From a virus, in the IMG/VR virus record IMGVR_UViG_3300005253_000382, positions 1-55,920 of that record: DNA of 55,920 bases. One strand, given 5' to 3'. The notes under the pieces were generated by a model that was not told the origin of the DNA, searched no databases, and saw only the letters and a list, made by a program, of their open reading frames with translations. Shown here in pieces: positions 45,361 through 53,470 of this stretch. Each line of letters begins with the position of its first letter. Position 1 is the stretch's first letter. The position numbers were made by a program, and so were the translations under genes.

Positions 45361-45746
45361 GCTAGAAATCCAAAAACATCTATCGTGGCCGTTGCTGCGG
45401 CCGTACTACCTGTGATTACTTTAATTCCAAACACAGAGGCTGCTGCATTATCGGTGTATTTTGTATTAGCAGCCCCCCTGATTTCCATGTAGTCTGTACC
45501 TGCCGTAGTCATAGTTGATAAATCGTTGGTCTGTCTCCACGTATCGGCATTAGCTCCTGTCCCCAAGTCGTAATCAGTCCCCCCAGCTAGAGATGCGGAA
45601 GTCTCCCTTATCACTACTGAAGTAACGTAGGCTGTCTTACCAGTAGGGACTGTATAAAGCGTGTTCTTCTGGGCGGTTTTCATATCTACCGCAGTTGTAG
45701 TAGAGAGTAAAGCTATCGAGTTTTCAATTAGTGGGGCACCTGGCAT
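45357..45746 (-). CDS. small tail protein (beta-sandwich)
   Basis: 129 residues. LYTVPTGKTAYVTSVVIRE is the edge strand of a small jelly-roll common in phage appendage proteins; Thr/Ala/Gly-rich loops follow. AGGAGG precedes the ATG. Role probably as a fibre head or collar; inferred. Confidence 0.65.
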   Translation of the reverse strand: MPGAPLIENSIALLSTTTAVDMKTAQKNTLYTVPTGKTAYVTSVVIRETSASLAGGTDYDLGTGANADTWRQTNDLSTMTTAGTDYMEIRGAANTKYTDNAAASVFGIKVITGSTAAATATIDVFGFLA

Positions 45747-45755
45747 AATATCCTC

Positions 45756-46124
45756 CTAGTTATAAATAACCTGGTCGTTAATAGTCACAACCAAACCATC
45801 ATAAACCACAATCTCAGGGTCTATAGTATGGGTTGCGTGCCACTCTGAAGGCCCCGCTTTTGTTCTTATAGCCTCATACTGCTCATCTAAAATCTGATTA
45901 GGCACCCCATCTATGTTAGACGTACTCGTAACGGTAACTTGATTCGTGGAGGTGTCTATCTTTTTAACTGTATGTTCCCTACCACCTATACTCGTGACCG
46001 CAGGCAGAGTTATAGTAACGGCACCACTTGAAGCATCTACCAGAATAAGCCTATCACCATCGGTGGCAGTATAATCCCCTGTCTTGGAAGTTACCCCTGA
46101 TAAATCCTTAGTCCAGTCTGGCAT
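45756..46124 (-). CDS. small tail fibre protein
   Basis: 122 residues with GDYTATDGDRLILVDASSGA followed by VTITLPAV, a motif very common in phage fibre N-terminal domains (G.YT....D..I.VD.S.G..TITLP). Ends in a beta hairpin (LVVTINDQVIYN). GGAACTTTA before the ATG is weak. Confidence 0.7.
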   Translation of the reverse strand: MPDWTKDLSGVTSKTGDYTATDGDRLILVDASSGAVTITLPAVTSIGGREHTVKKIDTSTNQVTVTSTSNIDGVPNQILDEQYEAIRTKAGPSEWHATHTIDPEIVVYDGLVVTINDQVIYN

Positions 46125-46133
46125 TAAAGTTCC

Positions 46134-47165
46134 TTATGGGACAAGAGTCCCCTCGATAAACCGTTCCCTTCCATCATCGTGCCCTACCCAATGAAGGCGG
46201 TTTTGTACTACTGATAGATTGCCTGGTATCAATTGAGTACCACCACCACCTACACCAGAGGTAAAGACCACATTCGCTCCGTAAACAGTCCCCTCAGTAT
46301 TCGTTGCATACGCTCTCACATAATATTTCTGCCCATCTAGTAAACCAGTGATGCTTGAGGTAAACACCCCTAAACTTCCAGCCCCGTTATCCACATTGTT
46401 ATCTCCTGTAACAGGGTCTACAGATGTATTCCAAGCGTGTCCGTGTGCCGTCACTGAGCTTATACCAGTATCATCAATAGCCCCATTCCCCGTTGCGGTG
46501 GTGGCTGTGATGACTGTCATAGCCTGAGTGCTTACTTGAAGGGCTGTAGCTATCGTGGTAGAAATCTCAAAGTTCTGAGTCCAGCCACTAGTAGCTTTGG
46601 TAGTACCCTGATTGGCTGACATTATCGCATAAATATATCTAAAATCCTTCTTGGATGTGGCGAGTCCCAAAGCAACACTACTAACAATAACAGTCCTTGC
46701 TGCATCAGAATATACAACAAGGTAAATCGTGCCAAAAGTTCCCACGCTTTCATCTCTGTAGAATTTTAGATAATAATTTGTGAGATGGGTCAAAGTTATA
46801 ACAGTCGCTTCACGCCTTGTTCCACCATCTATTTCTGTTAAAATAGCCCTGAATGAAGCCCCTGCTGCTGCCGGACGGCTAAATCTCACCCCTTGCATGT
46901 CTTCACTGTTAATCTCAATCCCCCTAAAATCGTCTACAACATTAGCCAGTGCGCACCACACAAATTGAGCATCAGTCTCAGATAAGATTGTATGCAGATC
47001 AAACTCAATTACAAAGTTACCACCAAAGAATGCAGCTCCTTTATCAAAGTAAACATAGGCATCCTCATTCCTTGCCAGACTAGTCCACGTAGCCCTGCTA
47101 GTAGTCACAGCAATCTTGGAATTAGGGTCGGTTTCCGTATAGGTAGTTAAATCTTCAGTTGCCAT
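46134..47165 (-). CDS. adhesin with LamG-like and fibronectin-like domains
   Basis: 343 residues. Residues ~1-200 start ATEDLTTYTETDPNSKIAVT and look like a concanavalin-like fold (FVIEFDLHT, YYLKFYRD, YLVVYSD). Residues ~205-310 form a fibronectin-type-III-like unit (ATTATGNGAIDDTG...GHAWNTSVDP...YYVRAYATNTEGTVYG). C-terminal tip ends in LHWVGHDDGRERFIEG. Binding function inferred. The N-terminal start is duplicated in miniature at 47337-47402. Confidence 0.7.
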   Translation of the reverse strand: MATEDLTTYTETDPNSKIAVTTSRATWTSLARNEDAYVYFDKGAAFFGGNFVIEFDLHTILSETDAQFVWCALANVVDDFRGIEINSEDMQGVRFSRPAAAGASFRAILTEIDGGTRREATVITLTHLTNYYLKFYRDESVGTFGTIYLVVYSDAARTVIVSSVALGLATSKKDFRYIYAIMSANQGTTKATSGWTQNFEISTTIATALQVSTQAMTVITATTATGNGAIDDTGISSVTAHGHAWNTSVDPVTGDNNVDNGAGSLGVFTSSITGLLDGQKYYVRAYATNTEGTVYGANVVFTSGVGGGGTQLIPGNLSVVQNRLHWVGHDDGRERFIEGTLVP

Positions 47166-47362
47166 TACCCACTAAGCCCCACTACCTTACTTCCTACATT
47201 ACCTTCAGGAAAGGTATAAACGTCATACAATTCTCCTCGTTGCCTTATCTCTGTAATATAGCCTAGTTTTTCGTACTCAGTAGCACACCTTTTGGCTAGA
47301 AATTCTGCGGTTCTACCCTTTGGCTGTATACTGTTATCATATGTGGCTAACCAATACATCAT
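47165..47362 (-). CDS. small hypothetical protein in tail operon
   Basis: 65 residues, YWLATYDNSIQPKGRTAEFL then AKRCATEYEKLGYITEIRQR; an alpha/beta domain ending YTFPEGNVGSKVVGLSG. Its ATG lies inside a short remnant ORF. Function unknown. Confidence 0.6.
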   Translation of the reverse strand: MMYWLATYDNSIQPKGRTAEFLAKRCATEYEKLGYITEIRQRGELYDVYTFPEGNVGSKVVGLSG

Positions 47363-47402
47363 CCTTATGCTCCTTATACGTAGTAAAATCTTCTATTGCC
47401 AT
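47337..47402 (-). pseudogene. remnant of a duplicated adhesin start
   Basis: 21 codons, AIEDFTTYKEHKDDVLVSHI after the Met, matching the first residues of the downstream adhesin (ATEDLTTYTETDPNSKI) and then breaking off. It suggests an abortive duplication or a deleted adhesin copy; the 65-residue gene occupies the DNA that follows. Confidence 0.4.
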
Positions 47403-47406
47403 AATA

Positions 47407-48771
47407 TCACTCGTGGGGTATCTCTAAAGCATCTGTTACAGTTAATCTCCTGAAATAAGCATCTTCTATCTGTGCGTTCAGAAATTCTATTATTCCCGTC
47501 TGGGTACTATCTAAATTAAAAATAGCAAAAGTAATTGAAGTAACAGCTTCTATGAGGTTAGCAATATTTGTGTCTCCTCCACCTACTCGTCCTACTCCCC
47601 CACCAGATGTACCTACCAAGATAGGACTTGGCAGAATAGCCGACTTCCCAAACCTTATGTCCATATCAAAAACAAGCTGGCCGCCACGTCCAGGCACTTG
47701 AACATTCCTTTTAAGGTATCTAACATTACCAGTCCTCGTATCGTTCTGGCGTGAGTCCGTAACCTTAATGAAATCCCACACCTCCTGTCCTACGTTCATT
47801 GGAACCTTCACCGCCCCAACCTCACTATCCAGCTCATAGGTTTCTATAATAGCCGGAGCAATAGAGGCTGCTATACCCGTAGAAGTCAATCTTAAATAAG
47901 TAGTATGGGTCTGAGGGAACAACGCAAAACTGGTAGCACTGGTAGCACTAGCCGTAAATTGAGGGGTATGTGAAGGGTGAGAGGAGACCACTTCTTTATT
48001 AGGATTAACAAACCTGTTGATAAGCTCCTTATTAAACAAGGTATGCTCTCCCGATACAGCCAGTTTATATTCATAATCGAATACAGCCCCTGAAATAACA
48101 GGGTCGAAGAAGTGTAACGCCTCATCATCTTCAACCCTCATCTTCTCCCCAGTCCACGACAACAATCTTTTAACCCTACTCAAACGGGAAGAGTTTAACG
48201 GCACCCTGAAAGCCTCTTTGGGTAGAAGGCCGTCTACTACCCCATCCAGACTATCAAATGTTGTCGTGAAATTGGTGTAATTAGTGTATGGAGCTAAGGT
48301 TGCATTAGCTACCGCACTGATTAAGGTCTGAACAGTTCGTGCATCCCCCTCAGTTAAAGTTAGTTCCGATTCAGCAAGGTCTAACCCTAACAAATTAGGG
48401 ACACCGATTAAATTTAACTGGCACACCAGAATCCCTTGAGCAGAGAAGAAGCGCTGGTTCTTGACAAATACAGGGGCAGTAGGGGAGTATTCATCTCCCT
48501 GAGTAGGGTCATTATACCCATACGAAATAACACCCCTGTATCTCTCAAAGTCTATCGTAGTAAGAACGCCATCGGAGTTATCCAGTAAAACAGTAGCTAT
48601 TCCATTGTCTTCTGTTTCTGTATGACTGATTGAAAGGATACGTGTTTTGGTGTAGGTCTGTGTAGACTGTCCCGCCCTTGAAAGCGTAATTTTCCAAATA
48701 GGGTTTTGGGGTAGCCCATCTACCCCAACGGAAGCCTGATTACTCGTAAGTGTTGCACTTAAAGTACGAAT
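47407..48771 (-). CDS. tail protein with non-canonical start (ATT) or read-through
   Basis: 454 residues if initiated at the ATT at 48771. No ATG, GTG or TTG occurs until 48426, yet the intervening 115 codons read as good protein: RTLSATLTSNQASVGVDGLP, then ISHTETEDNGIATVLLDNSD and a VISYGYNDPTQGDEYSPTAP loop. GGGGG lies ten bases before ATT. The frame is also continuous with the upstream gene through a single TAA, two codons before ATT. Later residues (NLIGVPNLLGLDLAESELTL, FGKSAILPSPILVG) suit a phage structural protein. Confidence 0.6.
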   Translation of the reverse strand: MRTLSATLTSNQASVGVDGLPQNPIWKITLSRAGQSTQTYTKTRILSISHTETEDNGIATVLLDNSDGVLTTIDFERYRGVISYGYNDPTQGDEYSPTAPVFVKNQRFFSAQGILVCQLNLIGVPNLLGLDLAESELTLTEGDARTVQTLISAVANATLAPYTNYTNFTTTFDSLDGVVDGLLPKEAFRVPLNSSRLSRVKRLLSWTGEKMRVEDDEALHFFDPVISGAVFDYEYKLAVSGEHTLFNKELINRFVNPNKEVVSSHPSHTPQFTASATSATSFALFPQTHTTYLRLTSTGIAASIAPAIIETYELDSEVGAVKVPMNVGQEVWDFIKVTDSRQNDTRTGNVRYLKRNVQVPGRGGQLVFDMDIRFGKSAILPSPILVGTSGGGVGRVGGGDTNIANLIEAVTSITFAIFNLDSTQTGIIEFLNAQIEDAYFRRLTVTDALEIPHE

Positions 48772-48777
48772 TTTAGA

Positions 48778-49833
48778 TTACCCCCTCGTATACAACCTCT
48801 TGCTTCTCGGTTTGCTGCCACCTAGTTCATTGATAACTTCGTTATATAGTTCTCTCTTCCATCCCATATAATCAGCCCAAGTCCCGGGCCCGCCTATGTT
48901 AATAGTGTTTATGAAACTTCTGGAATCACTCATTGCAGCCCTGGCAGCCACAAGGCGTCCAAATATTTCCTCATCCTGATCCCTTAAAGTGTTCTTCCTG
49001 AATGTTAAAACCTCAGCCGTATTTGAGGCGTCACTGTCTAATCCCGGGAAGAAACTAATGGTAGCTGTATTACTGGCTATCGTGGTGGCAGTAGTTACAG
49101 TATAAACGAACCTCTGATTTTCAAGATGAAACTCCTCCCCTATCTCAATCGTACCGGCTCCCATTGTTGCTGATGCCAGGGAAGTAGCCCCTGCTGTTGT
49201 AGTAGTTGCCACCTGCCCCGTTAAACCAACCAACTGTGAGATTTTGTGGGCGACTGCAAACCTGACTAAAACATCTACATCAGGTAATCGGTCGAGCGTA
49301 GAATCACTGTCAGGTATCTGGTCTACCATTATCTCAATAACGTCATCCAATTCCTTCCAGTTCCTCTTTTCACCTACGGGATATTCTACGGAATCAATCC
49401 ACATATAGGGCATAAAATCCCCTATGAATATCTGCCTGTTATTGGTACACCTTTTATTATAGATTCGATAGGCTTCATTGGCACTAAAAATATCCTTGCT
49501 AATTGAGAATATGGAGGTTGAATCCTGAGCTAGAACCACAGCGTAAGTGTTTTGGCTAAGATTATGCACTACCTTTTCGTCAGTGGCATCCCCCGCTAAG
49601 AATTGAGCCTTCACAGAGTCGGTTAATTTATCGGTTGTACCGGTGACATCATCCCCAAACCTTGACTCCAATTTGAAGATAACATCCACTAGATGAGGAC
49701 GATAAGTAGAGAACTTCTTTAACCCTTCTTCAATCCAGTAATCCCATTCCACTGTTCCAGCAACAGCATTACCAGTATCCTGATATATCTGCTCAACGAG
49801 ATTACGGAATTCAGAATATGTTCGACTTCCCAT
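48778..49833 (-). CDS. tail/neck structural protein with inserted beta domain
   Basis: 351 residues. N-terminal helical part (RTYSEFRNLVEQIYQDTGNA...WDYWIEEGLKKF) resembles adaptor proteins, and the end (YMGWKRELYNEVINELGGSK) is helical too. Between ~205 and 285 there is a beta insert with TTTTAGATSLASATMGAG then IEIGEEFHLENQRFVYTV, a common phage add-on domain. Its TAA is followed in frame by the next tail gene. Confidence 0.65.
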   Translation of the reverse strand: MGSRTYSEFRNLVEQIYQDTGNAVAGTVEWDYWIEEGLKKFSTYRPHLVDVIFKLESRFGDDVTGTTDKLTDSVKAQFLAGDATDEKVVHNLSQNTYAVVLAQDSTSIFSISKDIFSANEAYRIYNKRCTNNRQIFIGDFMPYMWIDSVEYPVGEKRNWKELDDVIEIMVDQIPDSDSTLDRLPDVDVLVRFAVAHKISQLVGLTGQVATTTTAGATSLASATMGAGTIEIGEEFHLENQRFVYTVTTATTIASNTATISFFPGLDSDASNTAEVLTFRKNTLRDQDEEIFGRLVAARAAMSDSRSFINTINIGGPGTWADYMGWKRELYNEVINELGGSKPRSKRLYTRG

Positions 49834-49836
49834 CTG

Positions 49837-49884
49837 TCACCTCTTCTTTGCCGATTTCAATGTTTTCTTTATATGTTTTGGCAT
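49837..49884 (-). CDS. possible tiny basic peptide
   Basis: 15 residues, MPKHIKKTLKSAKKR, with a TAATG overlap to the DUF3008-like gene. Very short, kept at low confidence because the coupling and basic composition mirror other tiny genes here. Confidence 0.25.
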   Translation of the reverse strand: MPKHIKKTLKSAKKR

Positions 49885-50009
49885 TATTTCTTCCTCGTAA
49901 ATTCCTTTAGTTTCTTCTCGGATAACCCTGTCTTGGTTTTCTTCCCTGCCCTCCGCCTTGAAAGCTCGGCTCCAAAGAACCTTCTCTGCTTTGTACTCTT
50001 AGCTGGCAT
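49884..50009 (-). CDS. DUF3008-like small basic protein
   Basis: 41 residues, MPAKSTKQRRFFGAELSRRR then AGKKTKTGLSEKKLKEFTRK. The pattern MPAKS..Q.RFFG...R(R)..K...S..K..EF is that of a small phage family known from many genomes, with unknown function. Follows the thiamine-enzyme beta gene with an 11-base overlap. Confidence 0.75.
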   Translation of the reverse strand: MPAKSTKQRRFFGAELSRRRAGKKTKTGLSEKKLKEFTRKK

Positions 50010-50538
50010 TACTCACCTCAATCAATAAACTACTCCTGTCACTATTCAAGGCACACTTATAACTCTCAACAACATCCTCAGCCTTGTCTAGTTTAATGAC
50101 ATCCACGTTCTTTAATATGTCCCTGAAGCCTGAAGTGTAATCAGAGCAATGCTGTATCCCGGGATATAAAGGTTCGGTTGCTCCTACTGCTGTACGTATG
50201 ATTACTTTAGGATTGAACTCTCCATTGCTCATTTCACTTATCTTGTCCAGATGATTGACTAGCTGGTTCATTGCCAGGATTAAGAAATCAAATCTCGGAT
50301 AAATGCTAATCGGGATATACCCCTCTAAAGATAACCCGATACTCATACCTAATTGGGTATCTTCCATAATTCCAACCTCTAATCTCTTGTCCATTGGTAC
50401 ACCTTTTAACGTGTCATACATACCACTCCCCGAATACTCCACTGTCTGCCCTAAGAATATCGTTCTGGGGTCACTCCCTAAAAGGGTCATTGCTTTTGTC
50501 AGTTCTTCATACATCAAAAATTCACCCACTGCCCGCAT
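49999..50538 (-). CDS. thiamine-diphosphate enzyme, pyrimidine-binding subunit (E1-beta-like)
   Basis: 179 residues. GQTVEYSGSG, then GIMEDTQLGMSIGLSLEGYI (E59 aligned with the catalytic Glu that activates thiamine) and PRFDFLILAMNQLVNHLDKI are the transketolase/E1-beta pyrimidine-domain motifs. It stops after this domain; the usual C-terminal transketolase domain (about 130 residues) is absent. Overlaps the alpha subunit gene by 25 bases, implying 1:1 coupling. Acts with the alpha subunit on a 2-keto acid or ketose donor; substrate unknown. Confidence 0.8.
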   Translation of the reverse strand: MRAVGEFLMYEELTKAMTLLGSDPRTIFLGQTVEYSGSGMYDTLKGVPMDKRLEVGIMEDTQLGMSIGLSLEGYIPISIYPRFDFLILAMNQLVNHLDKISEMSNGEFNPKVIIRTAVGATEPLYPGIQHCSDYTSGFRDILKNVDVIKLDKAEDVVESYKCALNSDRSSLLIEVSNAS

Positions 50539-51065
50539 CCGTGATGAGGAAAGCCCCTTTCATAGCTATATCTCCATACATCCTTTGTTGGAGTATTCAC
50601 ACTAAAACCGTTATCTTCCACCACAAATTTAATCGGTAACTCGTGTCCGTTAGCATACTTAACGCATTCGTGAAAAACCCCTGTCTCAGCCCCCATATCA
50701 CCGATGAATACCCATACCTTATTAGGAGCATTCCGCCTCTTTAGTCCCAATGCCACACCAAGGGCTATCGGTAAACACCCCCCCACAATAGAAGAAGTGA
50801 AAAACTTATGCTCTTTACTATTGATGTGCATTGACCTGTTATCCAGTATCTCAGCCCGTAACCATTCCACACCCATCCCCTTTAATAAGGCGTGGTAATG
50901 ACTCCTATGAGTGGAGAATACCCAATCATCAGGGTGAATATTCCTGAATATGCTAATCAACTGCTCCTCATTCCCCTTACTCAAATGCACCGGCGAATGT
51001 ATCTTCCCACCAATGTAGGCAGTTTTAATCCCTTCCTCAAAGTCTATTAAGGTCTTGGTGTCCAC
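50514..51065 (-). CDS. thiamine-diphosphate enzyme, diphosphate-binding subunit (E1-alpha-like)
   Basis: 183 residues. FSTHRSHYHALLKGM, SSIVGGCLPIALGVALGLK and FIGDMGAETGVFHECVKYA ... VVEDNGFSVNTPT are E1-alpha signatures. D123 and N152 are the Mg/diphosphate ligands; the usual GDG has become GDM. About half the length of standard E1-alpha, missing the N- and C-terminal extensions. No E2 lipoyl gene is present, so the intermediate is probably passed to an aldehyde or sugar acceptor. Part of the modification cassette. Confidence 0.8.
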   Translation of the reverse strand: MDTKTLIDFEEGIKTAYIGGKIHSPVHLSKGNEEQLISIFRNIHPDDWVFSTHRSHYHALLKGMGVEWLRAEILDNRSMHINSKEHKFFTSSIVGGCLPIALGVALGLKRRNAPNKVWVFIGDMGAETGVFHECVKYANGHELPIKFVVEDNGFSVNTPTKDVWRYSYERGFPHHGCGQWVNF

Positions 51066-52267
51066 TCTAGCATCTCCTGTATCTGGATTACTGCTTGCTT
51101 CCCATACTTCTTCTGTATCATTTTCAGGTAATCTTCCCTTGAGAAGTATTCCTGAAAAGCCCTGTCTCTGAACTCCAACACTTCCTTAGAAGTCAAATAC
51201 TTGGTCGGTAAGGGCTTCAGGTTAGGAGAATACTGGTCGTAATCCTCCCATTTATCAGGTAAATCCTCTTTAGGGGTGTCTTCGTACAATTGAGAGCCTG
51301 GATAAGCCATCGCACAGTAGAAATTAACATACTCACACTTTAATTCCTCAGCGAAGTCTAAAGTCTCCCTCATTGATTTAAGGTCGTCATCAGGCAGGCC
51401 AAATATGAAGTTCCCCAGAACACTTATACCCGCCTCTTTGGTCATCTCAGTGGCTCTCATCATATCTTCCGTACTTTGTTTCTTACCTATACCTTTGAGA
51501 ACATCCTCGTTAGCTGATTCAAAACCATAAGCCAGCCAGTTTATGCCGACTTGCTTCATTCTTTTTAACATCTCAGGTTGTACCAAACCTACCTTAGCAT
51601 ACGCCCACACATTCAGATTCTTCCCTTCCAAAACATCACATATCTGGTAGACGTGACTTGGGCTTATTGTAAACAACTCATCGGCTATCTTCAGGTTCTT
51701 AACTCCTTTAGAAACCAGATAATCTATCTCCTCACCTACATCTTGTGGCTCCCTGTAAGTTACCCCCTTATATAGCGTGTGGATGTTACAATAAGAGCAA
51801 CTAAAAGGACACCCGAATGACGTATAAATAACTCCGTAATTACTCCTGTCACTCCCATTCAGACAGTGCCAATTGTGAGCTTTATATTTAGAGAAGTCTA
51901 TTAAGTCCCAACGAGGGACAAGCTCACACAATTGCTCAGGAGAAGGTATTGGCATACAATAGCCTTTTTGAGTTACAGCTTGATGATGCAGTCCCATTAT
52001 CTTTGGGGTTTTTATAAGCCTATAATAAAGTTCACCCACTATTCCCATCTTAGGCGTAGAAGACGCTGAAGGATTTGCTCCCATTGCTACAAGAACTGAC
52101 TTCTCCTTTCCTATCTGAGCTACTGTTTCCCACGATGACCATCCCTCAACCTCAGCATCGAGTATTTTATCAGCCTTCAAATAACCCGCTAGATAAGCAC
52201 ACCATATCGGAGGCTCTATCGCTGATTGAGGCGAAGGATTCCTATGATTTGGATTAACGATAATCAC
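51047..52267 (-). CDS. B12-binding-type radical SAM protein
   Basis: 406 residues from a GTG with AGGAG upstream. N-terminal Rossmann-like region (MIIVNPN...PPIWCAYLAGYLK, VLVAMGANPSA) as in cobalamin-binding radical SAM proteins, though the DxHxxG cobalamin ligand is not evident. The iron-sulfur motif CPFSCSYC is at C153, C157, C160. ADELFTISPSH, YGFESANEDVLKGIGKKQS and GNFIFGLPDDD are standard barrel elements. C-terminal ~110 residues resemble the variable domain of these enzymes. Could carry out a C- or P-methylation or ring rearrangement on a sugar; substrate unknown. Confidence 0.85.
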   Translation of the reverse strand: MIIVNPNHRNPSPQSAIEPPIWCAYLAGYLKADKILDAEVEGWSSWETVAQIGKEKSVLVAMGANPSASSTPKMGIVGELYYRLIKTPKIMGLHHQAVTQKGYCMPIPSPEQLCELVPRWDLIDFSKYKAHNWHCLNGSDRSNYGVIYTSFGCPFSCSYCNIHTLYKGVTYREPQDVGEEIDYLVSKGVKNLKIADELFTISPSHVYQICDVLEGKNLNVWAYAKVGLVQPEMLKRMKQVGINWLAYGFESANEDVLKGIGKKQSTEDMMRATEMTKEAGISVLGNFIFGLPDDDLKSMRETLDFAEELKCEYVNFYCAMAYPGSQLYEDTPKEDLPDKWEDYDQYSPNLKPLPTKYLTSKEVLEFRDRAFQEYFSREDYLKMIQKKYGKQAVIQIQEMLEWTPRP

Positions 52268-52352
52268 GTAATGCTCCTGCGGGGAAGGCTGCTACTAAAT
52301 GTAACCTATTAGCCTTACCAATGTCAGTTCCGATTGCTTCTCTATATGCCAT
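52254..52352 (-). CDS. small protein within sugar cassette
   Basis: 32 residues, AYREAIGTDIGKANRLHLVA then AFPAGALRDYR. Strong GGAGGTACAA at the ATG, which lies inside the end of the cupin gene; the stop overlaps the radical SAM start. May be a remnant of a fibre gene or a real linker peptide. Confidence 0.4.
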   Translation of the reverse strand: MAYREAIGTDIGKANRLHLVAAFPAGALRDYR

Positions 52353-52677
52353 TTGTACCTCCATTTGTAGAACCTGAAAGACGAATAACATCATCCTCCC
52401 TGTGAGGTGTACTTACTTCTAAAATAACCGCATCTGAAATCCCAAAGAACTTATGTGGAGTATTAGGGTTAATGGTATAAGGCTCTTCCAAAAGAAACTC
52501 ATCACCATCGATTGTCAAACTAACCTCACCCTCTAAGCAATAAAAGGTCTCCTGTTTCTCAGGATGATAGTGATAGGAACAATTAGCACCTGCATCCAGG
52601 TAGAGCAATTTACCGCAATATTTATCGTTGTTCACTACCCAGATCTCCTTCCCCCAGTTCTTCTTGACCTCAATCAC
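52342..52677 (-). CDS. cupin (sugar-phosphate isomerase/epimerase-like)
   Basis: 111 residues. HYHPEKQETFYCLEGE (H36, H38, E43) and NTPHKF (H75) supply the metal-binding set of the cupin fold, and STPHREDDVIRLS is the ending seen in cupins of nucleotide-sugar clusters. Single cupin domain; the sugar-nucleotidyltransferase half found in some bifunctional homologues is absent. Role: isomerase or epimerase on a phosphosugar, or a metal-bound sensor. Overlaps the kinase gene by 8 bases. Confidence 0.75.
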   Translation of the reverse strand: MIEVKKNWGKEIWVVNNDKYCGKLLYLDAGANCSYHYHPEKQETFYCLEGEVSLTIDGDEFLLEEPYTINPNTPHKFFGISDAVILEVSTPHREDDVIRLSGSTNGGTNGI

Positions 52678-53470
52678 AATAAATTACCTTTGCCCCGTCA
52701 GTATCAAACTTAAACTCCACCTGTTTTATCTTCAATGCCTGCCCGACATTATCCTGCTTGTCCGGCTCAACCACAAAGACTATAAACCCTCCACCTCCAG
52801 CCCCTAAAAGTTTCCCTCCTATCGCACCGGCTTTGAGAGCTTTATCATAAATGGTATCCGTGAGGGGAGAGGAAACATCATCAGCCAGTTTCTTCTTGAG
52901 TTGCCATGACATATCAAGTGCTGCCCCAAACTCTGAGGGGGTGTTGTAGTCATTCAATGCCACCTCCTTTAACTGATGAAGTATATCCTGATTCTCATCC
53001 ACTCTTTCAAGCTGATGCTCCACTATCTTCCCAGCACTCCTATATTGTCCTGTATCAAACAACATTAAGTAAGGCTCAAGCCATCTGTAATCTACTTCCT
53101 CATCTACTATCCCGGAAGCATAAAACCTTAATCTGCGAAACCCACCCATAGCACAAATATACTGATCTTGATAACCAACATGACCATCCAGTTTATCCCT
53201 CTCCCATATCGTAGCGAGACCTGCTATCTCCTCATTACTCTTATCCGTGCAAGCCTTCAGTAACCCTACCGTAAAAGCCGAACTCGTTGCCATACCACTT
53301 CTCACAGGTAAATCAGAATGCGACCACATCTTCCCGCTATCTACTCCTACATAACAATACTTATTTATCGAGGTGGCTAGAACTACTCCCCCGTGTTCGT
53401 TAAAATATTCAGGGTAATCCGTCCCTCCTCCAAAAAAGGATATTCTAAATGGTGTCCTGCTTATAATCAT
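52670..53470 (-). CDS. GHMP-family sugar kinase, HddA-like, internally shortened
   Basis: 266 residues. Start RTPFRISFFGGGTDYPEYFN and the end GKLLGAGGGGF are the D-glycero-D-manno-heptose 7-phosphate kinase (HddA) signatures. The phosphate-binding motif PAG.GLGSSS is replaced by RSGMATSSAF (57-66). About 60 residues that normally separate the first strand region from this motif are missing, so the protein is shorter than the ~330-residue norm. Might still bind a heptose or related sugar phosphate. ATP use is likely but not certain. Confidence 0.75.
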   Translation of the reverse strand: MIISRTPFRISFFGGGTDYPEYFNEHGGVVLATSINKYCYVGVDSGKMWSHSDLPVRSGMATSSAFTVGLLKACTDKSNEEIAGLATIWERDKLDGHVGYQDQYICAMGGFRRLRFYASGIVDEEVDYRWLEPYLMLFDTGQYRSAGKIVEHQLERVDENQDILHQLKEVALNDYNTPSEFGAALDMSWQLKKKLADDVSSPLTDTIYDKALKAGAIGGKLLGAGGGGFIVFVVEPDKQDNVGQALKIKQVEFKFDTDGAKVIYCD

